Positions 8,270-17,493 of a DNA stretch of 64,000 nt are shown here, in pieces. A program made the translations under genes and the position numbers. The stretch lies in assembly GCF_040869035.1 (NCBI RefSeq), contig NZ_CP162100.1, forward strand, positions 3,100,001 through 3,164,000, given 5' to 3'. The stretch is from Vibrio sp. NTOU-M3 (GTDB taxonomy: Bacteria; Pseudomonadota; Gammaproteobacteria; Enterobacterales; Vibrionaceae). Each line of letters begins with the position of its first letter. Positions within the stretch are counted from its first letter, which is position 1. The notes below the pieces were generated by a model. That model ran no database searches, was not told the DNA's origin, and was given only the letters and a program-made list of their open reading frames with translations.

Positions 8270-9109
8270 TTGTTAAGTTATCGCCACAGTTTTCACGCAG
8301 GCAACCACGCAGATGTGGTCAAGCACATTGTACAAAGCCTGATCCTGAATGCGCTAAAGCAAAAAGACAAACCCTTTGTGTACCACGACACCCATTCCGG
8401 TGTTGGGCGTTATGACTTAACCCATGAATGGTCAGAAAAAACCGGTGAATACAAACAAGGTATCGCACGAGTCTGGGAGCAAGCTAACATTCCAGAAGAC
8501 ATTCAAAGCTACCTTGATGCCGTTAAAACACTGAACAACGGTGATAAGCTACGTTATTATCCGGGCTCTCCTCGCGTGGCACGTGCGCACATTCGTCCTC
8601 AAGACCGCATGGTACTCACTGAGCTGCACCCAGCGGATCACCCGCTGCTAGAGCAAGAATTCCACCGCGATCGCCAAGTGAGCATCTACAAGGAAGATGG
8701 CTTTAAGCGCCTGAAAGGCAGCCTGCCACCGCAAGAGCGTCGTGGATTAGTATTAATTGACCCACCGTATGAACTGGCAAAAGAGTATCGTGATGTCGTA
8801 CAAGCGATTTACCAAAGCCACAAACGATGGGCGACCGGCATTTACGCAATTTGGTACCCAGTGGTGAACCGCTGTGATATTGAAGACATGATTGAAGGCT
8901 TAGCTGGCTTAGGCATTCGCAAAATTTTACAGATTGAACTTGGTGTTTCTCCCGATACCAATGAGCGCGGCATGACCGCCTCAGGCATGATCGTGATTAA
9001 CCCACCGTGGAAACTGGAAAGCCAGATGCAAACCATTCTGCCATTCTTGAAAGAAGCAATTGCACCGGCAACGGGTCACTGGAAAGTTGACTGGATCGTG
9101 CCAGAATAA
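8270..9109 (+). CDS. rlmJ: 23S rRNA (adenine-2030-N6) methyltransferase RlmJ
   Basis: A 279-residue class I methyltransferase matching RlmJ from its first residues (LSYRHSFHAGNHADV) to the end. The N6-adenine catalytic motif is DPPYE near residue 164, and the SAM-binding acidic residues lie in the DTHSGVGRY segment. It methylates A2030 of 23S rRNA. The start is TTG at 8270: homologues begin at exactly this residue and no ATG is available near it. The upstream site (GAGAG) is weak. Confidence 0.94.
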   Translation: MLSYRHSFHAGNHADVVKHIVQSLILNALKQKDKPFVYHDTHSGVGRYDLTHEWSEKTGEYKQGIARVWEQANIPEDIQSYLDAVKTLNNGDKLRYYPGSPRVARAHIRPQDRMVLTELHPADHPLLEQEFHRDRQVSIYKEDGFKRLKGSLPPQERRGLVLIDPPYELAKEYRDVVQAIYQSHKRWATGIYAIWYPVVNRCDIEDMIEGLAGLGIRKILQIELGVSPDTNERGMTASGMIVINPPWKLESQMQTILPFLKEAIAPATGHWKVDWIVPE

Positions 9110-9132
9110 AACCCGCTAAATATCAAAGAATT

Positions 9133-9165
9133 AAAGCGCACCGATCACCTCGTTGCGCTTTTTTT
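9133..9165 (+). terminator. Terminator of rlmJ
   Basis: AAGCGCA pairs with TGCGCTT around a 13-base loop, followed by a run of seven T. Confidence 0.8.
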
Positions 9166-9255
9166 ATTTATTTTTTAAAAAATTTTCGTCTCCGCTTCGT
9201 CTTTTCTTTTTTGCTTACGTCTTAGGGATGTAAACAAGTTAAAACATAGAGAGAA

Positions 9256-9960
9256 ATGACGATGCTTAAAGTAATCAGTTTTAAAATTTGCCCATTTGTT
9301 CAACGTGTAACCGCAGCACTAGAAGCAAAACAGATCCCTTACGAGATTGAATACATCAACCTCAAAGACAAACCACAATGGTTCTTAGATATCTCACCGA
9401 ATGGCCAAGTACCAGTAATGGTGACAGAATCTGGCACAGCACTTTTTGAGTCAGATGCGATTATTGAATACATCGAAGACGAATACGGCCCGTTAGAACA
9501 AGGAGTCACAAACGAGCAACGTGCGCTTGATCGTGCGTGGAGCTACCTAGGTTCTAAACATTACTTACCTCAATGCGGCACCATGGGCAGCAAAGACCGA
9601 GCAACGTTTGAAGAGCGTGCAGAGAAGCTGATCAAAGCGTTTCAAAAAGCAGAAAGCCAACTGTCTGGTGACACAAAATTCTTCAAATCAGATGAATTGA
9701 GCAATGTAGATATGGCTTGGTTGCCACTTCTTCACCGCGCAGCAATCGTAAAAGCGCACTCTGGTTACGACTTCTTCTGTGGTCTGCCAAAAATGCAGGC
9801 ATGGCAAAAGAACATCCTAGAATCAGGCTTAGTAGAGAAAACGGTGTCAGAAGACTTCGTGCAGTTGTTTAGCGATTTCTACCTAACTAACACTTATCTA
9901 GCGGATGGCAAAGACGTGCAAGCCCAGTCAGGTTGTGGCACTTCAAGCTGCTGCGGTTAA
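9256..9960 (+). CDS. Glutathione S-transferase family protein with Cys-rich tail
   Basis: 234 residues with a thioredoxin-like N-terminal domain (residues 1-80: CPFV redox motif at C12, cis-Pro in GQVPVM, ESDAI for the glutathione gamma-glutamyl group) and an all-helical C-terminal domain. The CPxV motif resembles Omega/DHAR/GrxB-like members that use a cysteine rather than Tyr or Ser. The C terminus ends in CGTSSCCG (C227, C232, C233), an unusual thiol-rich tail that might bind metal or form a disulphide. ATG 9262 is an equally plausible start and has better spacing from GAGAGA. It is monocistronic and followed by gorA, which regenerates glutathione. Confidence 0.85.
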   Translation: MTMLKVISFKICPFVQRVTAALEAKQIPYEIEYINLKDKPQWFLDISPNGQVPVMVTESGTALFESDAIIEYIEDEYGPLEQGVTNEQRALDRAWSYLGSKHYLPQCGTMGSKDRATFEERAEKLIKAFQKAESQLSGDTKFFKSDELSNVDMAWLPLLHRAAIVKAHSGYDFFCGLPKMQAWQKNILESGLVEKTVSEDFVQLFSDFYLTNTYLADGKDVQAQSGCGTSSCCG

Positions 9961-9992
9961 GCTTATTCGTATCCCAATAACGAAAATACACC

Positions 9993-10019
9993 AAGCGGAA
10001 TAGCGCCTTATTCCGCTTT
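9993..10019 (+). terminator. Probable terminator of the GST gene
   Basis: AAGCGGAATA and TATTCCGCTT form a perfect 10-bp stem with a short loop. The T tract is weak (TTTGCT). Confidence 0.6.
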
Positions 10020-10200
10020 GCTATCCTTTCATCACTATTTGTCATAAGCAATGTCACTTTTTCCCATTTAGGAAATTGCTAGACTCGACTTAAGATAGGA
10101 ACATGGAATTAATAACAATTCTGTTGGGCTGTTGAGTTCATCACCCACCACCCCAATGTAGTTGTTGTCAGACAAAATTAATAAGCTCTTGGAGAAAGTA

Positions 10201-11556
10201 ATGGCGACTCATTTTGACTATATCTGTATCGGTGGCGGCAGTGGCGGCATCGCATCGGCAAACCGCGCGGCGATGTACGGCGCAAAAGTAGCGCTGATCG
10301 AAGCACAAGACCTTGGCGGTACCTGCGTAAACGTCGGTTGCGTGCCTAAAAAAGTCATGTGGCACGGCGCTCAAATTGCAGAAGCCATGCATCTTTACGC
10401 CGAAGACTACGGCTTTGACGTTGATGTAAAAGGCTTTGATTGGAGCAAGCTGGTGGAAAGTCGCCAAGCCTACATCGGCCGTATTCACCAATCTTACGAT
10501 CGTGTACTTGGCAACAACAAAGTTAATGTTATCAAAGGCTTTGCAAAGTTTGTGGACGAAAAAACGGTTGAAGTTAACGGTGAGCACTACACCGCAGACC
10601 ATATCTTAATTGCCGTTGGTGGCCGTCCTACCATTCCAAACATCCCGGGGGCGGAATACGGCATCGATTCAAATGGCTTCTTCGAGCTTGCTGAGCAACC
10701 AAAACGCGTTGCTGTGATCGGTGCTGGCTACATTGCAGTTGAAATTGCTGGCGTTCTGAATGCATTAGGCACAGAAACACACCTGTTCTGCCGTAAAGAA
10801 TCTCCGCTACGTAGCTTTGACCCAATGATCATCGAAACGCTGGTTGAAGTGATGGAAGCCGAAGGCCCTACGCTACACACCCACTCAGTGCCAAAAGAAG
10901 TGGTGAAGGAAGCCGACGGCAGCCTAACGCTACACCTTGAAAACGGTAACACACAAAATGTGGATCAGCTGATCTGGGCGATTGGCCGCCATCCTGCTAC
11001 TGACGCAATCAACCTTGCATCTACGGGTGTAGAAACCAACGACCGTGGCTACATCAAGGTAGACGAATTCCAAGCTACGAACGTTCCTGGTATCTACTGT
11101 GTCGGTGACATCATGGAAGGCGGCATTGAACTAACACCTGTTGCGGTTAAAGCGGGTCGTCAATTATCTGAGCGTCTGTTCAACAACAAACCAAACGCGA
11201 AGATGGACTACGATTTGGTACCAACGGTCGTATTCAGCCACCCACCAATTGGCACTATCGGTCTTACAACGCAAGAAGCGGAAGAGAAGTACGGCAAAGA
11301 CAACGTCAAAGTCTACACCTCTGGCTTCACTGCGATGTACACAGCGGTTACTAAACACCGCCAGCCATGTAAGATGAAACTGATCTGTGCAGGTGAAGAA
11401 GAAACCGTTGTTGGCCTACACGGCATCGGCTTTACGGTTGATGAAATGATCCAAGGCTTTGGTGTTGCGATGAAGATGGGCGCAACCAAAGCAGACTTCG
11501 ACTCAGTGGTCGCTATTCACCCAACGGGCTCAGAAGAGTTCGTGACAATGCGTTAA
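10201..11556 (+). CDS. gorA: Glutathione-disulfide reductase
   Basis: A 451-residue FAD/NADPH oxidoreductase, one residue longer than E. coli Gor. The N-terminal FAD motif is GGGSGG. The redox-active disulphide is [13 protein letters not shown] (C42, C47). The NADPH Rossmann motif GAGYIAVE lies mid-protein and the catalytic His is in HPTGSEE near the C terminus. It reduces oxidised glutathione in the cytoplasm. I chose ATG 10201, behind TTGGAGAAAGTA; homologues begin at MATHFDY. The in-frame upstream extension to 10162 is not conserved in type. Confidence 0.97.
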   Translation: MATHFDYICIGGGSGGIASANRAAMYGAKVALIEAQDLGGTCVNVGCVPKKVMWHGAQIAEAMHLYAEDYGFDVDVKGFDWSKLVESRQAYIGRIHQSYDRVLGNNKVNVIKGFAKFVDEKTVEVNGEHYTADHILIAVGGRPTIPNIPGAEYGIDSNGFFELAEQPKRVAVIGAGYIAVEIAGVLNALGTETHLFCRKESPLRSFDPMIIETLVEVMEAEGPTLHTHSVPKEVVKEADGSLTLHLENGNTQNVDQLIWAIGRHPATDAINLASTGVETNDRGYIKVDEFQATNVPGIYCVGDIMEGGIELTPVAVKAGRQLSERLFNNKPNAKMDYDLVPTVVFSHPPIGTIGLTTQEAEEKYGKDNVKVYTSGFTAMYTAVTKHRQPCKMKLICAGEEETVVGLHGIGFTVDEMIQGFGVAMKMGATKADFDSVVAIHPTGSEEFVTMR

Positions 11557-11576
11557 TTGCTAAATACAGAGTAACT

Positions 11577-11602
11577 AAAAAGGCCGCGAATGCGGCCTTT
11601 TT
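11577..11602. terminator. Bidirectional terminator after gorA
   Basis: AAAAAGGCCGC-GAAT-GCGGCCTTTTT: a perfect stem with U tracts on both strands, between convergent genes. Confidence 0.9.
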
Positions 11603-11606
11603 GTCT

Positions 11607-12137
11607 TTACGACTTCATCGATTTTAATAGCGTATCAAGCTCGTTTAGCAGCTTTTGTGTATCTGGGCTGGTCTTTTTCATCGCACCCAAGATCTGCTTT
11701 TGGAGATCTGCGTTTACTTTTTGAACCTGAGGTTTTGCTAAAAATTTCGCACGTTTTTCCGCTTGGTCATTTTGCTGCTTTTTCAGCTCACCTAGAATGG
11801 ACTGACGTTGCTCTTCCGTTAAGCCTTCTTTTGACAACTCACTACGAGCCGTACGAAGCTTAGCTTCAAATCCTTTTGGATCATAACCGACATCTTTAGC
11901 TTCAATTTCTAGTGCGCTATTTGCCGCGTCAGCTGCTTTCACCAAATCAGGGTTGTCTTTAAACGCTTTTTGGCGGATTTCAGACAGCTCTTTTTGGATC
12001 TCACCAACACGTTTTGCAACCTGAGAGCTTTGCTCAATCGCACCTTTAAGTTCATTTTGAACTGGGTTTGCAGCCATTGTTGGCATTGCGGTTGCCGCAG
12101 CAACAGAAAGAGCAAGAACAGAAATAAGTTTTTTCAT
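11607..12137 (-). CDS. Hypothetical periplasmic helical protein
   Basis: 176 residues from the ATG at 12137; a GTG at 12146 would add only three residues. The N-terminal signal peptide (MKKLISVLALSVAAATAMPTMA) is followed by a Lys/Glu/Gln-rich, almost entirely helical and probably coiled-coil body without cysteines. Segments such as EGLTEEQRQSILGELKKQQND suggest a helical bundle. The overall shape resembles small periplasmic chaperones or stress proteins, but I do not recognise the family and infer no function. AAGGTG lies about 10 bases upstream of the chosen start. Confidence 0.7.
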   Translation of the reverse strand: MKKLISVLALSVAAATAMPTMAANPVQNELKGAIEQSSQVAKRVGEIQKELSEIRQKAFKDNPDLVKAADAANSALEIEAKDVGYDPKGFEAKLRTARSELSKEGLTEEQRQSILGELKKQQNDQAEKRAKFLAKPQVQKVNADLQKQILGAMKKTSPDTQKLLNELDTLLKSMKS

Positions 12138-12276
12138 CGGGGGCACCTTTCACTAATGGGAACAAGTTGTGTGCAGTTTCCCGTTCAGTCTAAAACCCCG
12201 ATTTGTCTCTCAGTCAGCCAATCGTCATGAATTGTTAGCGACTGGTTAAACATATCGTGCACTATTCGTTTTGCCG

Positions 12277-12840
12277 CTAAACCATTTCAGCTTGATTCAA
12301 AGGCCGGATCAATTTGGCAGGAGAGCCACCGTAAAGCGAATCCGGGGGGACATCTCGCGTGACCACCGAGTTCGCCGCAATCACAGAGCGGGCGCCAATC
12401 GTCACCCCTTGGTTGATGATCACACACCCACCAATCCAAACATCATCTTCCACCACAATCGGCTTACAAAGTGTTTCCCACTTTCGACGGCTCTGGTAAT
12501 CCAACGAGTGGCCTGCGCTATAAAACTGAGCATTGGGTCCAATCATCACATGGTTACCGATGGAAATTGGAGCCCCATCTAACATGGTGGCGTTCATATT
12601 AATGAAAGTATGTGCACCAACGGATATCGTCTGGCCAAATTCACAATAAAAAGGAGGACGGATCACGCTACCCTGACCAAATTTTCCAAGCAGCTTCTCA
12701 AGCCATTGAACTCGTAACGTATCATCCGACAAGGTATTTAACTCCGCCACTAACATGGTGGCTTTATCGCGAATCCGGCTAACCGAATCATCACTGCCAT
12801 CAAACCGCTGTCCTGTCGTCATTTTTTCAAATTCTGTCAT
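12277..12840 (-). CDS. Sugar O-acetyltransferase (maltose acetyltransferase-like)
   Basis: 187 residues from the ATG at 12840 (AAGGGAGAG upstream). It has the N-terminal Maa helical region (FEKMTTGQRFDG, then RDKATMLVAELNTL) and a left-handed parallel beta-helix of hexapeptide repeats (residues ~60-175). The catalytic His lies in the AGHSLD segment and the C-terminal signature is GGSPAKLIRPL. The family acetylates the 6-OH of sugars such as maltose and glucose, or galactosides (LacA). The natural substrate cannot be fixed from sequence. It stands alone, between a hypothetical gene and the response regulator. Confidence 0.88.
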   Translation of the reverse strand: MTEFEKMTTGQRFDGSDDSVSRIRDKATMLVAELNTLSDDTLRVQWLEKLLGKFGQGSVIRPPFYCEFGQTISVGAHTFINMNATMLDGAPISIGNHVMIGPNAQFYSAGHSLDYQSRRKWETLCKPIVVEDDVWIGGCVIINQGVTIGARSVIAANSVVTRDVPPDSLYGGSPAKLIRPLNQAEMV

Positions 12841-12974
12841 CTCTCCCTTCCTACTGTTACCAGTTTCACTACGCTGGATGCAGTAGAGTTTACGCCTTTC
12901 ATTTGGAAGAAACAGAGAACAACCTGCCAAGTTTTCGCTCTGTAATTAGAACTTATACCTAGTAAAAGAGAGGC

Positions 12975-13880
12975 TCAAAACCCAATCAAAGTCACTTTAC
13001 CTTGTGCTATCTCTTCAAGCTGGCAGGAAAAGTCGACTCGTTTGTTGGCCTCTTTATCATAGAGGGTTTTCAATTTATCAAACGCGGAAGGGATAAAGCT
13101 GACACTTTTCAGGCGTAAGCTTTTACGTGAATTGGAATCTAAAAACGCGAGAGAGGATTTGTCCAACACCTTCTGACAGGTATCGAGAATGTCTTTGCTG
13201 ACCATTTTAGTCTGGATCACTTGCTGTAACTGTTGTGGCGAAATAGCGGTATTGCTGCGAGCAAACACGCACACCGCATAGATATCAAGCATCGCTACGG
13301 CTCTTGGCCGTTGAGTTTCACCATCTTCATACACTGCCATTAAGCATGGGATTTTACTTTCATCAAATGCTTGTACACCAATATTGTTGAGTTGAATACT
13401 CTCGCCCACTTCCCGTTTAAGCAACTTCTCCAATTGGGAGAGTTTGGGCAGTGCCAGCTCTTTTTGCACTTCCGTAAGCCCATTCAAGGTCTGCTGACTC
13501 TCTTCTGCACCTTGAACTAAGGGAAGTAGATGACGATGCAGCTCTTCATCATCAAACGGTTTAGATAATACAAAACTCGCCCCTGCCGCCTTCGCTTGCT
13601 TGATCTGAATTTGGTCATCCACTGTGGTGATCATGCCAACTTTGATACCCAGCCCTAACTTCATCAGCTCTTCTGTCAGTGTTAGACCGGTCATATCCGG
13701 CATATACCAATCCGTCAGCACGATCTCCGGCTGCCATTCACTGACTAACGCTAGAGCTTCCACCGCATTGTTGGCCTTTTTTATCGATAGACGACGATAA
13801 CCAAAGCACTCCAATGCGCGCCTGACAATTTCTAGTGTGGCCTTACTATCATCAACGATCAGTATTTTCACAAACAGCAT
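12975..13880 (-). CDS. Response regulator with uncharacterised C-terminal domain
   Basis: 301 residues. The N-terminal CheY-like receiver (residues 4-118) has the acidic pair D10/D11, phospho-acceptor D57 (LTDWYMPD), T85/T86 and K107 (LSKPFDD). A linker leads to a C-terminal domain (~150-300) that is not a DNA-binding, GGDEF, EAL or HD-GYP output. It might be a CheX/CheC-like fold, but no phosphatase motif is clear. No histidine kinase is adjacent. It is divergent from a membrane coiled-coil gene. A GTG four codons in is an alternative start. I infer a signalling role without DNA binding. Confidence 0.75.
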   Translation of the reverse strand: MLFVKILIVDDSKATLEIVRRALECFGYRRLSIKKANNAVEALALVSEWQPEIVLTDWYMPDMTGLTLTEELMKLGLGIKVGMITTVDDQIQIKQAKAAGASFVLSKPFDDEELHRHLLPLVQGAEESQQTLNGLTEVQKELALPKLSQLEKLLKREVGESIQLNNIGVQAFDESKIPCLMAVYEDGETQRPRAVAMLDIYAVCVFARSNTAISPQQLQQVIQTKMVSKDILDTCQKVLDKSSLAFLDSNSRKSLRLKSVSFIPSAFDKLKTLYDKEANKRVDFSCQLEEIAQGKVTLIGF

Positions 13881-13976
13881 TCAACCTTGAGCGACAAACT
13901 GTCTAAATTATAGGCACATTTTTTCATCACAACTAAACTTAACCACTACAGCGCGTCAACGTTAGGAATGCATCTC

Positions 13977-14735
13977 ATGGACTTACCGCCTTTACTGACT
14001 GGCGACAACTTCAACGCCCTCACGATCAACTTAGGTTTGCTCATTCTTCTGTTTTGGTTTGTCATCTTGCTGCTTATTCTGCGGGAGTTTCGTCAATTCG
14101 CTTATCAGGTGGTGAATGGACAAAACCTTGACCGCACTGCCTATGATTTATGCCAACAGTCCGTCGACAATGCTCTGAATTACACTGCAGAAAACACCGA
14201 TACTCTCAATGATCTGATCATTATTCAGCAAGCCTTAGAAGCTCAGGTGTCACAAATTCGCGCAGCTAGCCATACGCTGAATGCAGAAGACCAAGCCACC
14301 ATCGATGCACTCAATCAAAAACTCAGCAAATCCCATCATTTGATTAAAAAGCTCAAAGGGGATTTAGATAAAAGCGTGAAAGGACTGCGTAAAGCCAAAA
14401 GCAAATTACTCAAGCAGCATGATACGGTCGAAAGCCTACAACAGGAAAAAGAACAGCTCGAACAGCAATTTGAGCAGTTAGAAAAAGAATACATCCAGAT
14501 CAGTGAAGCAGGTGGCTTTAGCGATGTAGAAGAAAACTATCGACAAGAAAAACAGCAGCTGATGTCCGTCATTGAAAGCTACAAACAGAAGCTGTCTGAG
14601 CAAGGGGATAGCAGTGAACTCAAAACACAGTTAGAAACGGCGCAACAACAGCTACACCACGTGGCAAAAGAGAAAGAATTCGTTGAGAAAAAGTATCTGG
14701 AGTTACTAAAAGAAGCGGAGAAAAACAACCAGTAG
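13977..14735 (+). CDS. Membrane-anchored coiled-coil protein
   Basis: 252 residues from ATG 13977, which sits 9 bases after AGGA; ATG 13968 is too close to that site. One N-terminal membrane helix (about residues 18-37, INLGLLILLFWFVILLLIL) is followed by a long Gln/Glu/Lys-rich coiled coil to the C terminus, predicted cytoplasmic. The architecture resembles envelope scaffold or chromosome/division organisers, but I recognise no family. A terminator overlaps its stop codon. The divergent response regulator shares the 96-bp upstream region. Confidence 0.7.
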   Translation: MDLPPLLTGDNFNALTINLGLLILLFWFVILLLILREFRQFAYQVVNGQNLDRTAYDLCQQSVDNALNYTAENTDTLNDLIIIQQALEAQVSQIRAASHTLNAEDQATIDALNQKLSKSHHLIKKLKGDLDKSVKGLRKAKSKLLKQHDTVESLQQEKEQLEQQFEQLEKEYIQISEAGGFSDVEENYRQEKQQLMSVIESYKQKLSEQGDSSELKTQLETAQQQLHHVAKEKEFVEKKYLELLKEAEKNNQ

Positions 14736-14758
14736 CCCAGGGCTACTGGTTGTTATTT
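14724..14758. terminator. Terminator overlapping the coiled-coil gene stop
   Basis: AACAACCAGTAGC pairs with GCTACTGGTTGTT. The stem contains the stop codon TAG and is followed by ATTTGATTATTT, and lies between convergent genes. Confidence 0.7.
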
Positions 14759-14760
14759 GA

Positions 14761-15678
14761 TTATTTCACACACATCACGTTGAGTAATGACGTGCCTTTT
14801 AAGCGTGTGACTTTACCACTGGTAAAGAGTCCACGGCGATCGGCTCCCCAATAAGGTAAGTGGATTGGCCATTTTTCTTTCATTACATTTGCCGCTAAGA
14901 GGCGGTTCCATTCCGATTCCGAAGGCAATCGCATCTTCAAGTGTGAGCAAACCTGCATCGCACCATCATAATCCAAGCGATTCCAAGGCAACCCATGTTC
15001 CATATAGAACTGATCATCGCTGAACATCATGTACGGCACTTTGTAACTTACTCCAGCGACTTCAGTGCTTAGGCGAATGGCAATTTCCACTTGTTTGGCT
15101 TTAGGTGGCGACTCGACCACTGGTTGTTTCACTACAGGTTCCGGTTTTGGCTTCGCCGGCGGAAGAACTGTAGTTTTTTGTGCTGGTTTAGCGGCGGTCG
15201 ATGCCTCTTTTACCGGCTGGCGAACGGGCCTTTTTTTGCCGCTCACCACTTCACGAACAAAAGACTCTTTGTAACCCGGCTGTTTTTTGACACCCACCAA
15301 ATCTTTTCGAGCTTGGCGAATATCTTCATAAGGACCGATTAGACACCGGTAACCCTTACCCTCAGGCTTTGCCCATACATCGGTAGAAATATGCTGATAA
15401 AGATCTTTAGCTTCAGCAAGTGACAAAGGTTTGGCGAATACCCCACATTGAATCCAGAAAATGGATTTTTGACCTTTAGGTTGCTGCTTACCCCAAAGCC
15501 CCTGACCAATCGGACATGCCTTATCTAAAATGGGTAGCTCATGATTAGATGCCTGAGTTGCATCACACAGAAACCCTTCAGCCTGAACGGGCGCTGATAC
15601 AACAGGCACAGCCAAAACAACCAGACTCAATAGCTTCGCAAAAGACCATTTTGGCATTGCGGTCATGTTGATATCCAT
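14761..15678 (-). CDS. Periplasmic SPOR-domain protein with FGE-like C terminus
   Basis: About 305 residues. A signal peptide (hydrophobic stretch LLSLVVLAVPVVSAPVQA) is followed by a SPOR-like region (FWIQCGVFAKPLSLAEAKDL, residues ~75-125) of the kind that binds denuded peptidoglycan glycans. Then come a Pro/Lys-rich linker (~145-200) and a C-terminal part with YDGAMQVC and RLPSESEWNRLL. The last two recall the formylglycine-generating-enzyme/C-type-lectin fold seen in other envelope proteins. The start is uncertain: in-frame ATGs also exist at codons 5 and 8 of this model, and a TTG lies 3 codons upstream. The function is unknown; a cell-wall role is inferred from SPOR. Confidence 0.7.
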   Translation of the reverse strand: MDINMTAMPKWSFAKLLSLVVLAVPVVSAPVQAEGFLCDATQASNHELPILDKACPIGQGLWGKQQPKGQKSIFWIQCGVFAKPLSLAEAKDLYQHISTDVWAKPEGKGYRCLIGPYEDIRQARKDLVGVKKQPGYKESFVREVVSGKKRPVRQPVKEASTAAKPAQKTTVLPPAKPKPEPVVKQPVVESPPKAKQVEIAIRLSTEVAGVSYKVPYMMFSDDQFYMEHGLPWNRLDYDGAMQVCSHLKMRLPSESEWNRLLAANVMKEKWPIHLPYWGADRRGLFTSGKVTRLKGTSLLNVMCVK

Positions 15679-15746
15679 ACTCTTCAATCTAACCTTATCT
15701 CTAATAGTGACATTATTGACGGCTCACTGCTGAGATAACAGGATGC

Positions 15747-15774
15747 AAAAAAAGAGCCGCAAAATGTAGCGGCT
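15747..15774 (-). terminator. Terminator of the eptA-like gene
   Basis: On the minus strand AGCCGC and GCGGCT flank an 8-base loop, followed by CTTTTTTT. Confidence 0.8.
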
Positions 15775-15816
15775 GTTAGTTTAGGAAAATTATTGTTATT
15801 AAATCTTAGGGTTAGA

Positions 15817-17493
15817 TCACCCTTTCGCTAATTCTTCGTGCTGTGGTTCGACACGGCAGGCCGCAAAGATATCCAATGATGACTGATAGGCTTTCGTCTT
15901 CACATCCATGATACCCAACAGTGAATGGAATAAATTATCATGAGAATATTGCCCACGAATGGCTGCACGTTGCTTGAGGCAAGCATAATCGACGCTTTTG
16001 GCCTGCTGGAAACCCTGCGACATCCAAACAATCATAGGCACAGTGGTTTGATAGTCTGGAGCTAACGCATACGGCGCGCCATGCAAATACATGCCCCCTT
16101 CCCCTAATGACTCCCCATGATCTGAAAGATAAATCAGCGCCGTATTGTATTGCTGCTGTAATTCACTCAGACGGTTTATCACCTTGCTCAGCACATAGTC
16201 GGTGTAGCGAATGCTGTTATCGTAACTATTCACAATTTGCTCATTGCTACAATTTTCAATGTCTGCACGAGGGCAATCGGGCTGGAATACCGCCATGCTT
16301 TGCGGATAGCGCTTGTAATAGGTGGGTCCATGGCTACCAATTAAATGCAGGGCCACCATTCGGTTACCAGAGAGCTTATTAATGTTTCGGTCTAGGTTCT
16401 CCAATAGCACCATGTCATAGCAGGTATTACCATCACACTCACTGTCTTTACGTGAGCGATCCATCATTTGCTTTTCGATATGACGCGCGACATTTTTATC
16501 CCCGCCATCATCGTCTTCCCAAATCATCGACACCCCTGCCCGATTTAAAATATCGAGTACATTGTCTTGGTTGTTCGCTTGGTCGTGATCATAATTATCA
16601 TGGGTCAGCCGAGAGAACATGCAAGGCAATGAAACCGCCGTTGCGGTGCCGCAAGAGCGTACCTCTTGGAAAGAAACAACATCCAAATCAGCAGTATAAG
16701 GGTTGGTTTCTCGTGAATAGCCGTTCAACTGGTAGTTTTGCAAACGTGCAGTTTCTCCCACCACCAGAACAACTAGGCTCGGTTTTTCTTTAGCTTGTGC
16801 CAGAGCTTTACTGGACTGATGTGCATCTAACCCTAGCTCAATATAAGGTTGCGGCGTCGTAAAGTAGGTTTGTTTGACATAACGGCTGATCGCATACACT
16901 AGCTGTGTCGGCACAATCATTTTCTTTAAGTAGCTGTGGTTGCGACCAAATGAGGCGTAGTCTTGATAGTAACTGCCCGCAATGACAACCAAAATCAGCA
17001 CAGAGGCCAATATGGAGAGGAGCTTTTTACCAATAAACTTAAACCAAGGCTCTCGTTTAAGCGGCAGTGAAATAAGCAGTGCGGCAGGTACGAAACCCAA
17101 TAGAATAACCCACAACACCGAGTAACAGCTCAAGTAAGCACTCGCTTCACTGCTATCGGTTTGCATGATATTCGCGATCATGTCGACATTAAAAATGGTG
17201 TCGTAATTGTAACCGGCATAACTCACCAAAGCCGATAAAATCATCAGTGCCACAAACAAGGGTTTGGTCAGAAAAGGCCAACTCAGCAGGTTAAATATTA
17301 AATTGAGAGCAGCAAAGAAAAACAGCGGGATCGAAAGGATAAAACCAAGCTTTACCGAGTCCACTTGAGCAAAAAGACGATGCAATTCTTTATAAATGGG
17401 AGCATTCAGCACTAATGCAAAATAAAGCGCCAATACCGCAGTTAGCTTCACATAAGTCACCCCATTTGAGCGCCAGTTGAGCCAGTTTTTCAT
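15817..17493 (-). CDS. eptA: Phosphoethanolamine transferase (EptA-like)
   Basis: 558 residues. Five N-terminal membrane helices (to ~180) precede a periplasmic alkaline-phosphatase/sulfatase-type domain. Metal and nucleophile motifs are VLVVGETARLQNY (Glu), SCGTATAVSLPCMFS (nucleophilic Thr), and SDHGESLGEGGMYLHG (Asp/His). It transfers phosphoethanolamine from phosphatidylethanolamine to lipid A, releasing diacylglycerol and raising resistance to cationic peptides. The ATG at 17493 overlaps the dgkA stop (ATGA) and has GGGAG upstream, so it is translated together with the kinase that recycles the diacylglycerol. It could instead be a related core-sugar PEA transferase; lipid A is my inference. 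Confidence 0.88.
   Translation of the reverse strand: MKNWLNWRSNGVTYVKLTAVLALYFALVLNAPIYKELHRLFAQVDSVKLGFILSIPLFFFAALNLIFNLLSWPFLTKPLFVALMILSALVSYAGYNYDTIFNVDMIANIMQTDSSEASAYLSCYSVLWVILLGFVPAALLISLPLKREPWFKFIGKKLLSILASVLILVVIAGSYYQDYASFGRNHSYLKKMIVPTQLVYAISRYVKQTYFTTPQPYIELGLDAHQSSKALAQAKEKPSLVVLVVGETARLQNYQLNGYSRETNPYTADLDVVSFQEVRSCGTATAVSLPCMFSRLTHDNYDHDQANNQDNVLDILNRAGVSMIWEDDDGGDKNVARHIEKQMMDRSRKDSECDGNTCYDMVLLENLDRNINKLSGNRMVALHLIGSHGPTYYKRYPQSMAVFQPDCPRADIENCSNEQIVNSYDNSIRYTDYVLSKVINRLSELQQQYNTALIYLSDHGESLGEGGMYLHGAPYALAPDYQTTVPMIVWMSQGFQQAKSVDYACLKQRAAIRGQYSHDNLFHSLLGIMDVKTKAYQSSLDIFAACRVEPQHEELAKG

Noticed and set aside
8233..8415. Plus-strand 60-codon frame starting with ATG upstream of rlmJ
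   Set aside because: It overlaps the start of rlmJ in another frame and has no homology-like content; rlmJ begins at the TTG at 8270.
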